A DNA stretch of 64,000 bases. Origin: Rotaria macrura. Lineage: Eukaryota; Rotifera; Eurotatoria; Philodinida; Philodinidae. The stretch spans positions 163,457-227,456 of the forward strand of contig OENT01000089.1 in NCBI GenBank assembly GCA_900239685.1, given 5' to 3'. Shown here in pieces: positions 41,701-52,095 of this stretch (positions are counted from its first letter, which is position 1; each line of letters starts with the position of its first letter). The notes beneath the pieces are model-generated. The model saw nothing but the letters and a program-made list of their open reading frames with translations. It searched no databases and was not told where the DNA came from. A program made the translations under genes and the position numbers.

Positions 41701-42295
41701 GGCAATAAGAGTATTTCGATATCGATGATGATCTAGCAGGTTTTTCATCGACTCCTATTGATTCCGTTTTCACTTCAAACTGTGATGGTCTCAGTGGCTT
41801 TTTAACTGCTAACGATGTTCGACCAGCAAAATAACGTTGACCAGGGGTGAAAACAGAGTGTACAGAATTGATCGATTCAAATTCAATATAAGCATGCTCA
41901 ACACCATTTCCCGATGATACACATATACAGTTTATTATGCGTCCATATCTCGTAAATTGTTTTTTGATAAGATTTCGATTAAGCTTTGAGTCTGTATGTG
42001 CAATACAAATTTTTCTATCTAATACTAAGCGTGTTTCCTCACGAAAAACTTCATCGTAAGGATGTATATCAAGTACTATTCGTCCTATTGTATGATCGAT
42101 TTTCGTCTTGAAGAAAACATTCATATTTGTATTCGATGAAAATGTTATAAAACGATAATCAATTAACCATTCATCAGCAGCACGTGTACAATTATGAAAC
42201 AAACTTTCAATCGTACCAAAACGTTCAAAATATTCTCTTAATTGTTCGTCTTTGATCGATTGAATATTTCCAACATAAATTGTATTCGAATACAT
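38747..42295 (-). CDS. RRM-domain RNA-binding protein, paralogue 1
   Basis: Three exons on the minus strand (42295-41583, 41529-41428, 39014-38747) give 360 aa. Two RNA-recognition motifs are seen: the first begins TIYVGNIQSIKDEQLREYF, the second RKICIAHTDSKL with a later HAYIEFES. A Ser-rich linker follows, then a helical segment YEREYDVIIRQDF and an acidic Ser/Glu tail. The same order and the EYDV helix recur in the upstream neighbour, so the two are tandem duplicates. I do not recognise an orthologue; a role in RNA processing is only inferred from the RRMs. Intron 1 is 53 bp; intron 2 is 2413 bp and carries a 113 bp MITE. The start is the Met 9 bp after an unpaired acceptor at 42305-42306. 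Confidence 0.75.
39901..40029. mobile_element. 113 bp hAT-type MITE with 8 bp target duplication
   Basis: Body 39909-40021. Ends: TAGAGTCCTACA at 39909 and, on the opposite strand, TAGAGACCTGCA ending at 40021 (10 of 12 identical). Flanking direct repeats ATTGGAAA (39901-39908) and ATTAGAAA (40022-40029) differ at one base. The interior is built from CCCTACCCTA-like subterminal motifs in both orientations, with no coding capacity. It sits in the long second intron of RRM-1. Confidence 0.8.
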
Positions 42296-42304
42296 TTTAT
42301 TTAT

Positions 42305-42306
42305 CT
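42305..42306 (-). promoter_or_regulatory. Unpaired splice acceptor before RRM-1 (candidate trans-splice site)
   Basis: TTTTGTTCCAG on the minus strand lies 9 bp before the RRM-1 ATG, within the 93 bp gap after the RRM-2 stop codon. There is too little space for an independent promoter plus a cis intron, so spliced-leader addition is a reasonable inference. Confidence 0.4.
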
Positions 42307-42388
42307 GGAACAAAATAAAATATTAAAATACAAAAAGGCATAGAAATAATAATCAAGATTTTGATTTCTTATTTATTTTTCTTTCATT

Positions 42389-43174
42389 TTATTTAATTAT
42401 AGTTCGAACTTCTTTGTAATGGTCATGTTTCTGTTTAATTAATTGTGATATTTCATTATCAATCAAATGGAATGCTTCGCGAATTCTTACATCATATTCT
42501 TGTTCTAAATAGATTAATTTACTTGGATCATCAACTAAAGATAATGAAGTTGAGACACTAGAACAACGAGAAAAACCCATAGATTTAATAGATAAAATAC
42601 AAATAAATTCTAACTTTTGTTCTTCCATTTTATAAAGATCAACATCAGTCGGTCTTAACAATGGATACATTTCTAAAACATGATCACGCACCCGATGATG
42701 TTTTATTTTTCCTTTTAGTAATTTATTTCTTGTTGCAGTTGATTCAAATTCAATATAAATATATTTTTCTTCATGATTAGTTACTTGTTTTATTTTGCCG
42801 AATGTTCGTAAATATTTTTTAATATCGCTTAAGGATATATGATTTGAAAGGTTTTTTATACAAATTTTTCGATCAACATCTAAGGGAACAGCTGTATGAA
42901 GAATATCATCAAATGATCGTACATCGAGACAAATGCCATTATTAAGAATATGCGAAGATGTTGACAGAAATTTTGATGATGACTGGGAATTTACAAAACG
43001 AACAAATGTAAAATCAACAAGAGGAGTTTGTTCTAAAGATAATAAACGACGTGAACAATCGAGAACAAGACCAAATTTTGAACAATATTCCGATAAATAT
43101 TCATTTGATACTGTACGTGTATTACCTAGATACACAGTGGTTAATTCAGTTTTACTAGTATGATTATTATTCAT
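42389..43174 (-). CDS. RRM-domain RNA-binding protein, paralogue 2
   Basis: Two exons on the minus strand, 43174-42615 and 42557-42389, give 242 aa. RRM1 begins TVYLGNTRTVSNEYLSEYC; RRM2 begins RKICIKNLSNHISLSDIKKYL with YIYIEFES in its RNP1 region. A helix LEQEYDVRIREAF near the C-terminus matches the one in RRM-1. The 57 bp intron (42614-42558) has GTTAGA...TTCTAG borders, is a multiple of three and has no stop codon. If retained it would insert 19 hydrophobic residues, so a naive reading gives one uninterrupted 261 aa frame. The RRM-1 linker has a comparable intron nearby. Function not known. Confidence 0.75.
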   Translation of the reverse strand: MNNNHTSKTELTTVYLGNTRTVSNEYLSEYCSKFGLVLDCSRRLLSLEQTPLVDFTFVRFVNSQSSSKFLSTSSHILNNGICLDVRSFDDILHTAVPLDVDRKICIKNLSNHISLSDIKKYLRTFGKIKQVTNHEEKYIYIEFESTATRNKLLKGKIKHHRVRDHVLEMYPLLRPTDVDLYKMEEQKLEFICILSIKSMGFSRCSSVSTSLSLVDDPSKLIYLEQEYDVRIREAFHLIDNEISQLIKQKHDHYKEVRTIIK

Positions 43175-45120
43175 AAAATATATCTAGAGAAATTTTTATT
43201 ATTTATTTTGATTTTACTTCGATAAATAATAAGTTTGGAAAGTATTTAAACGTATACTTGATTTGATCGGTTGTCTGGGTTTGGATCTGACTGGCTGGAC
43301 ATCGAAACAACGATATAATACTTTGATGCAACAGATGTCTCTCATTAACAATGGAATTGTTTAGTTTATGCGCAAGGTTGTCTAGCATAACATGTTCTAA
43401 TTCTAAATGCTCTTACGTTTTTTTTTCTTATACAAGTTTACTGAATTCTTGAACTAGTTGTTAATCTTCTGTTAGAGTCAAAAGAAAAACTGTGATTACT
43501 ATGTCTTTAGTTGCAATCTATATACAACTGTGATACATCAATACATATATGGTTGTTAAAAATGAAAGGGTAAATTACAGTTGACTCGAATGATAAAATC
43601 CATTTTGCGTATTATGATTATGGGATAGGAAGAAACTCTGAGAAAATATATGTTTTTGCTTTTCTTATCATTCACTAATAGATCATCGAAAATCGTACAA
43701 GAACTGATATAGACTTGGAATGTCATGTATCCAGGATAGTCCATTCTAGGTGTTTTAGCGAGTCAACACATGACAACATCAATTCTCTATAAAAACAAAA
43801 GGAACTCATGAAAAAATTATGTTTTGAAGGATTATCCAATAGCGTTATATGTTATAGTACCACATGTGAGAAGATAGATTGCTCTTTGACGAACAATAGA
43901 GCATTTTTTTAATGAAATAATTACGTATATGAAAACGAAGCATATTATGTCCTATGATTTATCTAAAAGAAAAGATCGATTTAGTAATGAATCATTATTC
44001 ATCTTATGCTTCTGTTTCTGTTAGACAATTATGATCATGATCAAGAAATATATTGTTTACTAAGCTTTTCTCCCATTTTAGTTTCTACTGTTTTCTTTCT
44101 CGATACTATTTTGACTTAAATATTTGTGTACGATGTTTTGTTAATCGCTTATGTTGGCTTACGGTCTCATCTTTGTCCAACCAATTTTACCGAACATTTC
44201 GTGAATGCATAAGATAACTATTAAGATATTCGTTTTATTTTACATAAGAAATAGCTAGATTGTTTTCAATTAACTTTTTTGTTTTTTTTCTTAACGACAC
44301 GACTTATGCTGATAACTGCTTTTGTCCCATCTGAATATTCTCATTATTGCAACAAAGACTTTGATATCGATCTCAAAACCTACACAGTCATATCCATTTC
44401 TAGATATTTCATTCATAAGCTACGTTTACTGCTTCAGTAGAAATATTTAACAAACATTTTGAAATCACTGACCGAGAGGAAGACGTAGATTACCAATAAG
44501 TTTGTTATTATTGTAGTTAAAAAGGAAAAGTCTTTCGTTCTATTTTCATCTTACTGCACGGCCGGTCACTATATTTTATTCATGTCAATGTCACAAAATA
44601 ATAAGCGAACCTTATGAGCAATCTTTCAGCATACATCCGTATGATTGTCTCAGAAACAATACGTAATGATCTTCAATGTATAGAGTGATGAGTAGTCGAA
44701 TATCTTTAAGAAGAAACTCTTTTTACTCTATGCTGCTGAATCATCGATCTCTCTAGACATCTCTTGTTGTGTGCCTGTGTAGTTAACTTGAACTCTAAGA
44801 AAAATTGTTATTCTACATATACTAGACGGGTCAGATTAATAAACATCGTTCTTTCTGACCCTGTTTGTTTCTATTTGATCAAATAGTGTGCCCCATGCCC
44901 TCTAGCTTGTCAAGCAACGTGGTAGCAGTAGAACAAATATTTCTCTCTCTCTCTCGCTGTCTCTCTCTCTTTCTTCGTGTATAGATATATATAGGTTGAC
45001 CTCAGGTTCATTCTTTTCTCTCAACAGAACAAAGAAACAGAAAAAAAACAAGCTGCAACAAAACAAGACTCGTACCCGCGTTCAACTTCTCATATTCAAT
45101 ACAGCAGTCACCCAAAAATA
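43175..45120. other. Intergenic region before the helix-rich protein gene
   Basis: About 1.9 kb with no supported gene. A long CT microsatellite lies at about 44943-44972, a TATA-like run TATAGATATATATAGG near 44981, and a polypyrimidine-AG (TCTCTCAACAG) at about 45018-45028. Together these look like the promoter and 5' end of the next gene. Confidence 0.5.
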
Positions 45121-46097
45121 ATGTCTTCCATAATTCATGCTGTTGGTCATGCTCTTACTGGTCATGGTGAAAGTTCAGATAAAAAGGCGAATGTTCATAC
45201 TGTTGTTTATGATGATGTCCAAGTTAAATCGGTTATCAGTAGTGAAACACAATCGAAGGCAACTATTCGGCATTCACAACATAAAATCAATGAATTAATG
45301 GCTAAATTAAGTAATAATACTAATACTCATTTTCTATATTTCAAAATGATTGCGATGTCTGCTCTGGTTTTATTTAGGTTCCACACATGCTCAAATTGAT
45401 GAATATTCTCGAAGTCGTAACAATCAAATATCAGAAGCTGTTAAAAGTAGTATTGAAAGAATTGTTCGTGAAACACAAATTCATCAACAACAATTACTTG
45501 ATGATACTCAAAGCAAATCAGCTGAAATAGAAAACGAATATAAAGAAAAACTAGTGCTGTAAGTTGAGAGAACAGAGGAATCAACAATTTCAATGTTAAA
45601 ATATGTCTATGCCTCATTTCAAAAGATTTATCAATCAGCTTGATGAAGAAAAAGCAGCAACATTGGCTAAACTTGAAAAAGAATTAAATCTTCGTCAAGA
45701 ATTAATTCTTGAATCGGCAAGAAATCGTATAGACGCATTGAATGAAGAAGCTAATCGATTGAAAATGGTAAATCATCGTTTATCTTCAGCGTTTTTTGGC
45801 ATAGTTTTGTGTTTTAGAGTATATTTAGAGAAGCTCAAGACAAAGCTCATGACAAAATTGAAGAAATCACTGATCAAGTTGCTCACGTAAGCTATTTCTA
45901 TATAAATATACTTATATATATATATATATATATATATTCAAAGTAAAACGAAAAAAAAAAAGAATTATTTTCTTATATAGCTTGGCGTCGAAGATGCAAC
46001 TCGTCGTTTAAAAAGTACAACAACGACAGTTATAACAACAAAAGCACATGCAGATTGTCATGCAAATGATGCCAAACCACAAACGAAACATTTCTAA
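45121..46097 (+). CDS. Charged alpha-helical protein of unknown function
   Basis: Five exons (45121-45310, 45378-45558, 45626-45767, 45818-45886, 45981-46097) give 232 aa. I do not recognise the family. The first ~50 residues contain His/Gly/Ser and Val-rich motifs. Residues ~55-195 form one long, highly charged helix without Pro or Cys (for example AQIDEYSRSRNNQISEAV, LAKLEKELNLRQELILESAR, REAQDKAHDKIEEI). The tail after GVEDATRRLKS is Thr/His-rich with one Cys. This plan (disordered end, long amphipathic charged helix, disordered end) resembles tardigrade CAHS and other heat-soluble proteins, or an intermediate-filament-like coil. The resemblance is architectural only. No signal peptide or membrane segment is visible. 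Confidence 0.75.
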
Positions 46098-48033
46098 AAG
46101 ACAGCTTTAAGCTAAATAATCGACTTTACATGTGCATACATCTTATCTAATTATCATTAGTTTCTCTCTTCTATATTGATGTTGTTTCTTCGACTCTTGG
46201 GAAATAGAAATAAAACATTTTCTCTTCAAATAAATACATATAGAAAATATTTAAATCTAGAAATATCACAGACATTCTTAAGTGTCAGATGATAAAACCA
46301 AGCTTCATAAGAGAGTATGTTTTCTCGAAACATAGAGTCATTAGCTCTAATCTACATTTAATTGGCAACGGGCAATCAAGTTTCCTATTCGAACATGAAT
46401 TTCGTGGATGAACTGTTTTATCAAGGTTTCTTAAAAACCGTGGATATTCGTGGCGTCATTTCCACACAGTTGAGTGCCTTTTAACTTACAACAGACTTGG
46501 ATAGATCAACGTTTAGATCATATGATTTCAAAGAATACTAAATAACACCTCGTCATATTCTCTAAGAGTTTCCATTAAAATCTTTCAGAAAATTATAAAA
46601 TGATGAAAATTATCAATGAGTCAATTTAAAAGAAAATTGTTAACAGTTTCATGATAGTTTTATTTTTGAAAATCCGAAGTGCAAAAATAGTAGTGGGCCA
46701 TCACTATGCACTCAACTTATAATATCAATTCGAGAGTCTCCTCATAGTTGAAAGATAGCCTGTTTAGTCTTTTAGCGATATCGACATAAATTCAAAACTC
46801 CATCGCCAATTAAAATCATTATCTAGACTTACACTCAATCTATGAAATTATTGAAAAAAAAAATACTTTGCTGTTGAATCTTTTTATAGTACCTCAATCA
46901 CTTGTATGTTGTTGTACTGTAAGTGTTAAAGTAATGAAGCGGATGGAAAAAATATATAAATGCATATTTCTTTGCATAGACATATTTAACCCTTAAAAGG
47001 CTCTGTGAACAATGGTGAAATGATTTATTATTTATGGGTCAGTAGTAATAAAGACAGATAGTTAACATGCAGACAGTCGACTATTTTAAATTGGTAGGAT
47101 TACTATGAGTCACTTTTTGCACTGTTTCACAATCTACGATTCAAACCAACTGGAGATTTGCCAATTGAAATTCTTAGTTTAGAGAATAACTTTTAGCAGA
47201 ATGAAATTTTTTTGTCTGCATCTCATTTGAATATGTCTAAATGATCTATGTGTAAGGGATACGATTGCCAAAATTTCTGATAATTATAGAAGCAGGATCA
47301 TGAAAATATCTTATATTTGTTTAGCTATTTCATTATTCTATGTATGGCTAGGGGTAACTGACTAATAATATTGCAGATGACATTGCGAAAATATTACAAT
47401 ATCGAGAAATAAGATTCTCTTGAGTTAAAAATAAATTCAGGAAATCCTAAAATGCCATGCATATAATTTCAAGGGTACTAAAGACAAAAGAAGTAACAAT
47501 ATTTTCTGCATGTAAACAGGAGGATCATTTCGGCTCTCTTATAGAAGGTCATCGGAAACGACCTGAGCCGGCATTAATTTTCACCCTACTTCACCGTCAT
47601 CCATCAAATCGTTGTGAGAGCCATTTTTTAACGTTTTACATTGATTTTAGGTCGTTTACGGAGCGTTTCCTTCCACCTAGGTAACATATTCACTAATAAA
47701 AGAGTTTATCCTGTAATTGATCTAATTCACATACTAGATCTGCAAAAGAGTAATGCCCAAACGCTATTCATTCTATTTTATTTATGCTTTACGTTAAATC
47801 ACTATATCGTTCTCCTCGATAAACTTTACTGTCAGTAGAAATAAAGCCCGTAACCTTGTGAAACATGTCAACGAAAAACTTGAATATCCTTTATCTGGGA
47901 ATAAGTAACATATGTAGCTAATAATTACTTCGTAACCAGTCCTTTTCTGGTGTTTTATTAATCTACCATGTATCTATGATACACACATATGGATGGAGTC
48001 ACATAAGAAAGGTAGGAGTAACAGAAAAACTAC
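46098..48033. other. Intergenic region with no supported gene
   Basis: About 1.9 kb of A/T-rich sequence between the helix-rich protein and secreted protein copy A. Nothing recognisable apart from an AATAAA-type signal near 46209. Confidence 0.5.
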
Positions 48034-48041
48034 TATAAAAG
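48034..48041 (+). promoter_or_regulatory. TATA box of secreted protein copy A
   Basis: TATAAAAG lies 86 bp before the start codon, followed by a plausible cap region (TTCATTCATTACTC). The second copy has a TATTTAAAG at about the same distance (56082). Confidence 0.55.
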
Positions 48042-48119
48042 CATGATATTTTTCGTTCATTCATTACTCAACTTTGAGATTCACCTTTCCTCACCCAATA
48101 AATTCCAACGTCAATAACA

Positions 48120-48927
48120 ATGAAAGCTGCTCTTGCACTTATCTTCTTCGCTTGTATTGCTGGCTCAATGGCCTCCAATGGTCGTGCTGAAATCATTGAC
48201 AGTCTTGTTGCACAAGGTACCCAAATCCTCAGTACTATCGTCAGCCAACTCCAAGGACACGCACTTCAATTTCTTCAAAGTGCCCTCGGTCAAGTCTCAT
48301 CACTTGTTGCTTCATTAGGTGGTCGATTTGACTTCAATGAAATCTTCAATATTGTTCAATCCGTTATTGGCTTAGATTTCAACAATTTACTTAGTACTGT
48401 TCTCCCTGCTCTTCAAGGACTCTTCAATGGTAGTGGTATGTTCACTTCTCAGTGTCGTTTTCCTTCATATGAACTATGCTGTTTGATTGATAGGTCGTGC
48501 TGTTGCTGACATCCTTGGTTTGTTCAAACCAATCTTCAATGACATTCTCGCAACCGTCCAAAACCTCGGTATTCATGTTGTCAACCAAGGTTTAGGCGCT
48601 GTTCTCGGTGGTCTTGGTGCCCTCGGTGGATCACGTGCCATTGGCGATCTCTTCACTGGTAAGTGTGCAAAAGAATAGCAGGAAAACGCCATGTCATCTT
48701 GTGTTCTAGGTATCGGTGACCAACTCAGTGGATTATTTGGTCAAGCCACAAATGCTCTCAATGGAGCTTTGAGCAGCCTTCAATCTCTTGGTTCAACTCT
48801 CCTCGACGCCTCAAAACCACACTGGGAACAACTTCAAGAACAACTTGTTGGTCATGGTCTCAATGTTCTCGGTTCAATCTCAGAATCCCTCAGCAACCTT
48901 CATGGCACAATCACCGGTGGAAATTAA
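48120..48927 (+). CDS. Secreted hydrophobic-helix protein, copy A
   Basis: Three exons (48120-48435, 48494-48658, 48710-48927) give 232 aa. The N-terminus MKAALALIFFACIAGSMAS is a classical signal peptide, with cleavage likely after the Ala/Ser stretch. The mature part is a series of amphipathic Leu/Val/Gln/Gly helices (VSQLQGHALQFLQSALGQV, LGAVLGGLGALGG) with one Trp (HWEQLQEQL) and no Cys after the signal peptide in the spliced product. The repeated pattern suggests an apolipoprotein- or saposin-like lipid- or surface-active fold, but I do not recognise the family. Exons 2-3 and intron 2 are almost identical to copy B 8 kb downstream. Confidence 0.8.
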
Positions 48928-49130
48928 GTGGTTGATTGAGAATTTGTTTTTCTCTGTAACCTTAATTTAACTTTTTTGTCTATGCGTGATTTTCTTCATT
49001 GAACATCAATAGAAATTCTACAATGACCATTGGCGCGCAAAAGGGGCTACATTCATATGTTAATTGATATCTTGATAAGAGATTTGTTAGTTTTAATCAA
49101 TTTATACGATAGTATGAAACGAGGAAATAC
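48928..49130. other. 3' flank of secreted protein copy A
   Basis: The similarity to copy B ends at the stop codon; the 3' flanks differ. Nothing else is recognised. Confidence 0.4.
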
Positions 49131-50021
49131 TGCTCGAATCCGATATCATGCTAATCCATATCCAGAAAATTCAATCCCATCGTCGGAACCGATCGGATCC
49201 CGACGACATCCTAACATATTTTCGAAGGAATCCTACACGGATTTCACCGGAATCCTGGTTGCGGAAACTCTCGGAACAATAGCGTTCGATTCCAGGTAAA
49301 TGAATCCAATACCGAATCCGATCGGATCCTACGATCCGATGAAATCTTATGGGAATCCGGGTTATGCAAACAGTAACGGATCCGACGGAAGAAACCTATT
49401 TTCCTATTTGTGTACGAATTAGCATTTAATCCCAATACCCAGGTCGAAAAGTCTGACACAAGATCTTATGAACAACATACAAGATCTTGGAATATGGGTG
49501 AAATCTGACAANTTGTCAGATTTCACCCATATTCCAAGATCTTGTATGTTGTTCATAAGATCTTGTGTCAGACTTTTCGACCTTGGTAGTGGAGGCCTGT
49601 TTTATCATACGATGAAATCCAATCGGATTCCGATAGTAGGATTCGATAAAATCCAACACTAGGGATCCGAATCTCGGATCGCAACCAGGAATCGGATGGG
49701 ATTTCGTCGGATAAGAGAAACTCCGATAGAAACATGATCGGATCCAACGGTCGGAATGATCCTCCTGGGTTCTGATCAACTCCCAACATCGTAAACCAAT
49801 CGGAAACGACTTACGGAAACCGATAGGATCCTAATGCTAGGCTTCTATCGGATCCTAGACTAGAATTCCAATTAAATCCGAGTCTCCATATTCCATCCAA
49901 CTTCCTACAGGATCGTACCGGATCTCACCCTGTTCCCACAGGAACACATCGGATTCCAACCACACGAAATCCGAGGTATTCCGACATTCGGATCCGGCAT
50001 TGGATTTAAACACCTGGGTAT
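49131..50021. repeat. GGATCCGAT-rich repeat block
   Basis: About 0.9 kb of DNA with a base composition unlike its neighbours, saturated with degenerate copies of GGATCC, CGATCGG and TCCGAT in both orientations. ATACCCAGGT at 49435-49444 has an inverted match ACCTGGGTAT at 50012-50021, which could be the ends of one unit. The motif density resembles subterminal repeats of a MITE. Frames here are accidental. No transposase was found. Confidence 0.6.
49441..49583. repeat. Perfect palindrome with 71 bp arms around an N
   Basis: Bases 49441-49511 and 49513-49583 are exact reverse complements, separated only by the ambiguous base at 49512, the single N in the window. It is either a true hairpin that sequencing could not read through or an assembly join of opposite strands. 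Confidence 0.95.
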
Positions 50022-51554
50022 CTTTGTGGAGAAATTATCATTCACGAAGACCTTATACGATCAATGTATTCTTATTTTGTTTCGATGAAATCTGAAGAAC
50101 ACCAAATTGAAATGGCTTATTTCCGATATTGAATTCCTCACGACGCATAGAAGTTTCCTGTCGTACAGCATGCTTAAATTAAAACGAAGAAATCATAAAA
50201 CATTTGATTGCATACGATAGATTCAACTGGCTGAAGTTCTGCGTTTCGATTGTGAACTTCCATTTTGAGGAATGCATTCTTGAGCTAAAAATGTGTTCGA
50301 ACGTCAGTACATATACGTGGTATTCGCCTGGTTTTTTATGAACAGGAAGAATATAACAATGCGTTATTCCTTTTTTACTTTATTATTTTAGCTTTTTTTT
50401 AATGATTTCATTTTCTTGAGAACACAATCTTTGGTAGATCATGAATAGCGTCAAATGTATTAATTCCCATTTAATTTATAGTGGATTCATTTTCATCATG
50501 AACGGAACTTAGTTCTTTGACAAAAATATCATTTACATTTATTTTTTCTCACAGTTCTAACTAAATAAAACATAGATTTGATGCAACTATTGAAGTTCTG
50601 GCAGTTCTTACAAATTTCTCTAGTTTTCTTAAACCATTTTGGGGACTTATCTTGATTGGTTGTATAAATAAGACCTACCTGAAATTTATTTATTGAATAT
50701 CAGTTATACTGATTGATTCTAAGAGTGTCATGAATTTATAACCAGCTTTGCATTCTACATAATGATATAGTACATGATCACTACTGCATTACGAAGGCTA
50801 CAGTTAGTTTTGCCACCAAATAGATGTAATTTCACAAAGTTTCATCGTCTCGTCTCAGACTGTGATCAGAAAGAGAGTATGTTGAACTCCAATTGATTCA
50901 ATTAAACTAGACGAAAACAATATATAGACTCTCGTCGACCTTTGACTGGAGAAATCTGAATTCCAGCATAACTTTTCCCATGTGAAAAAAAGCGATTATG
51001 CAAAACGAATCTCATCGTTTGAAGCCTTTCTTTCTATAGCTCAGCATGACCTTCATCGAACAATAAATTTTTCGTATCCAACCAGTTGAATGTGTTGGAT
51101 CTTTGATTTTGTTCTTAGTCAGTTTGTTAATACGTGAATAGATTCTTGTTAATATTAACATATGGCTCAGTGTGATAGTGTATATACCTTTGAAGCATAT
51201 ACATTCGTTTTGAACATCAACCTTAAAATATTTCTCGATTATTTTCTTGAAAACAGATGAATGGTGATAAAGTATTTATTATTTTCAAAGCCATCTAACT
51301 CAGTTATCTAGTTCCGAAACAGGCTATTAAAACATTTCGTAAGCAGGCATCAACAATAGAGTCGTGCAAACACTATGGTAAGTGAGAAATTTTCCTTTAA
51401 GTTGTTTTTTGATAAATTGAATCTTCCATTCTATCGAAAATAATGCAATGTTTTATAAACTCTACTTAACTTAATTCAATGCACTTTGTCCGTGAACCTA
51501 TCGAAGCTTGTATGGTCTTTCTGTTGTCCTATATGAGGCTAGTAAAATGAGACT
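50022..51554. other. Intergenic region, nothing recognised
   Basis: A/T-rich DNA without supported genes, between the GGATCC-rich block and the CCGAGACCGAG motif cluster. Confidence 0.45.
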
Positions 51555-51645
51555 AGGGATGTACCGAGACCGAGCCTAAATCGAGACTCTCGGTCATCCC
51601 GGTCTCGGTCTTCTCGCCGAACCTCTCGGTCACCGATCAGTCTTG
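51555..51645. mobile_element. Isolated hAT-like terminal region
   Basis: Starts TAGGGATGTACCGAGACCGA and continues with several CTCGGTC/GACCGAG motifs in both orientations, a style typical of hAT subterminal repeats. No matching opposite end was found in the window, so this is a solo or truncated end. Confidence 0.5.
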
Positions 51646-51733
51646 GCTAGTTTCAGTATTATCCTCTTTTTTAACTTCAAATATCGTCGCATTGAAGTAG
51701 AGATATACACTCAGTTATGCTTAGCTAATTTTT

Positions 51734-52095
51734 GTTCCCAATAACGACGTTCGATGAAAATTCGTGATCGATGCGAAACAAAACTAAAATCAGTGTCAAC
51801 AATAAAGACCGTTCCGATTCTGAATTTTTCATATTTTTAAGGTATACTTTACAAAAGTACCATTTGTTCGTTCCTGTGGTACCGTCAGACATTCGTGAAA
51901 ATCGTTTTGTTCTAGTCACTTGTATTTATGATGTTCGCAAACAGATAGAATAAGATGTGCTGATAACAAATTTGATGTGTTCTTGAAGGCTTCCATCTCC
52001 ATAAGAGACGTATGAATCACTTTTAGAAAAGCCAAACTTCAGTTTTTAGTTGAAAAGACGGGTAATTTATGTGAACGATTCACTAAAATTGAACC
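51734..52095 (+). repeat. Left arm of a large inverted repeat
   Basis: Begins GTTCCCAATAACGACGTT. The reverse complement of 53545-53815 matches it over most of its length with scattered substitutions. This arm carries about 100 extra bases (roughly 51838-51940) absent from the other arm. The two arms are about 1.45 kb apart. Confidence 0.8.

Noticed and set aside
49468..49789. Frames around the N at 49512
   Set aside because: They are mirrored readings of the palindrome and of GATC-rich repeat DNA, not genes.
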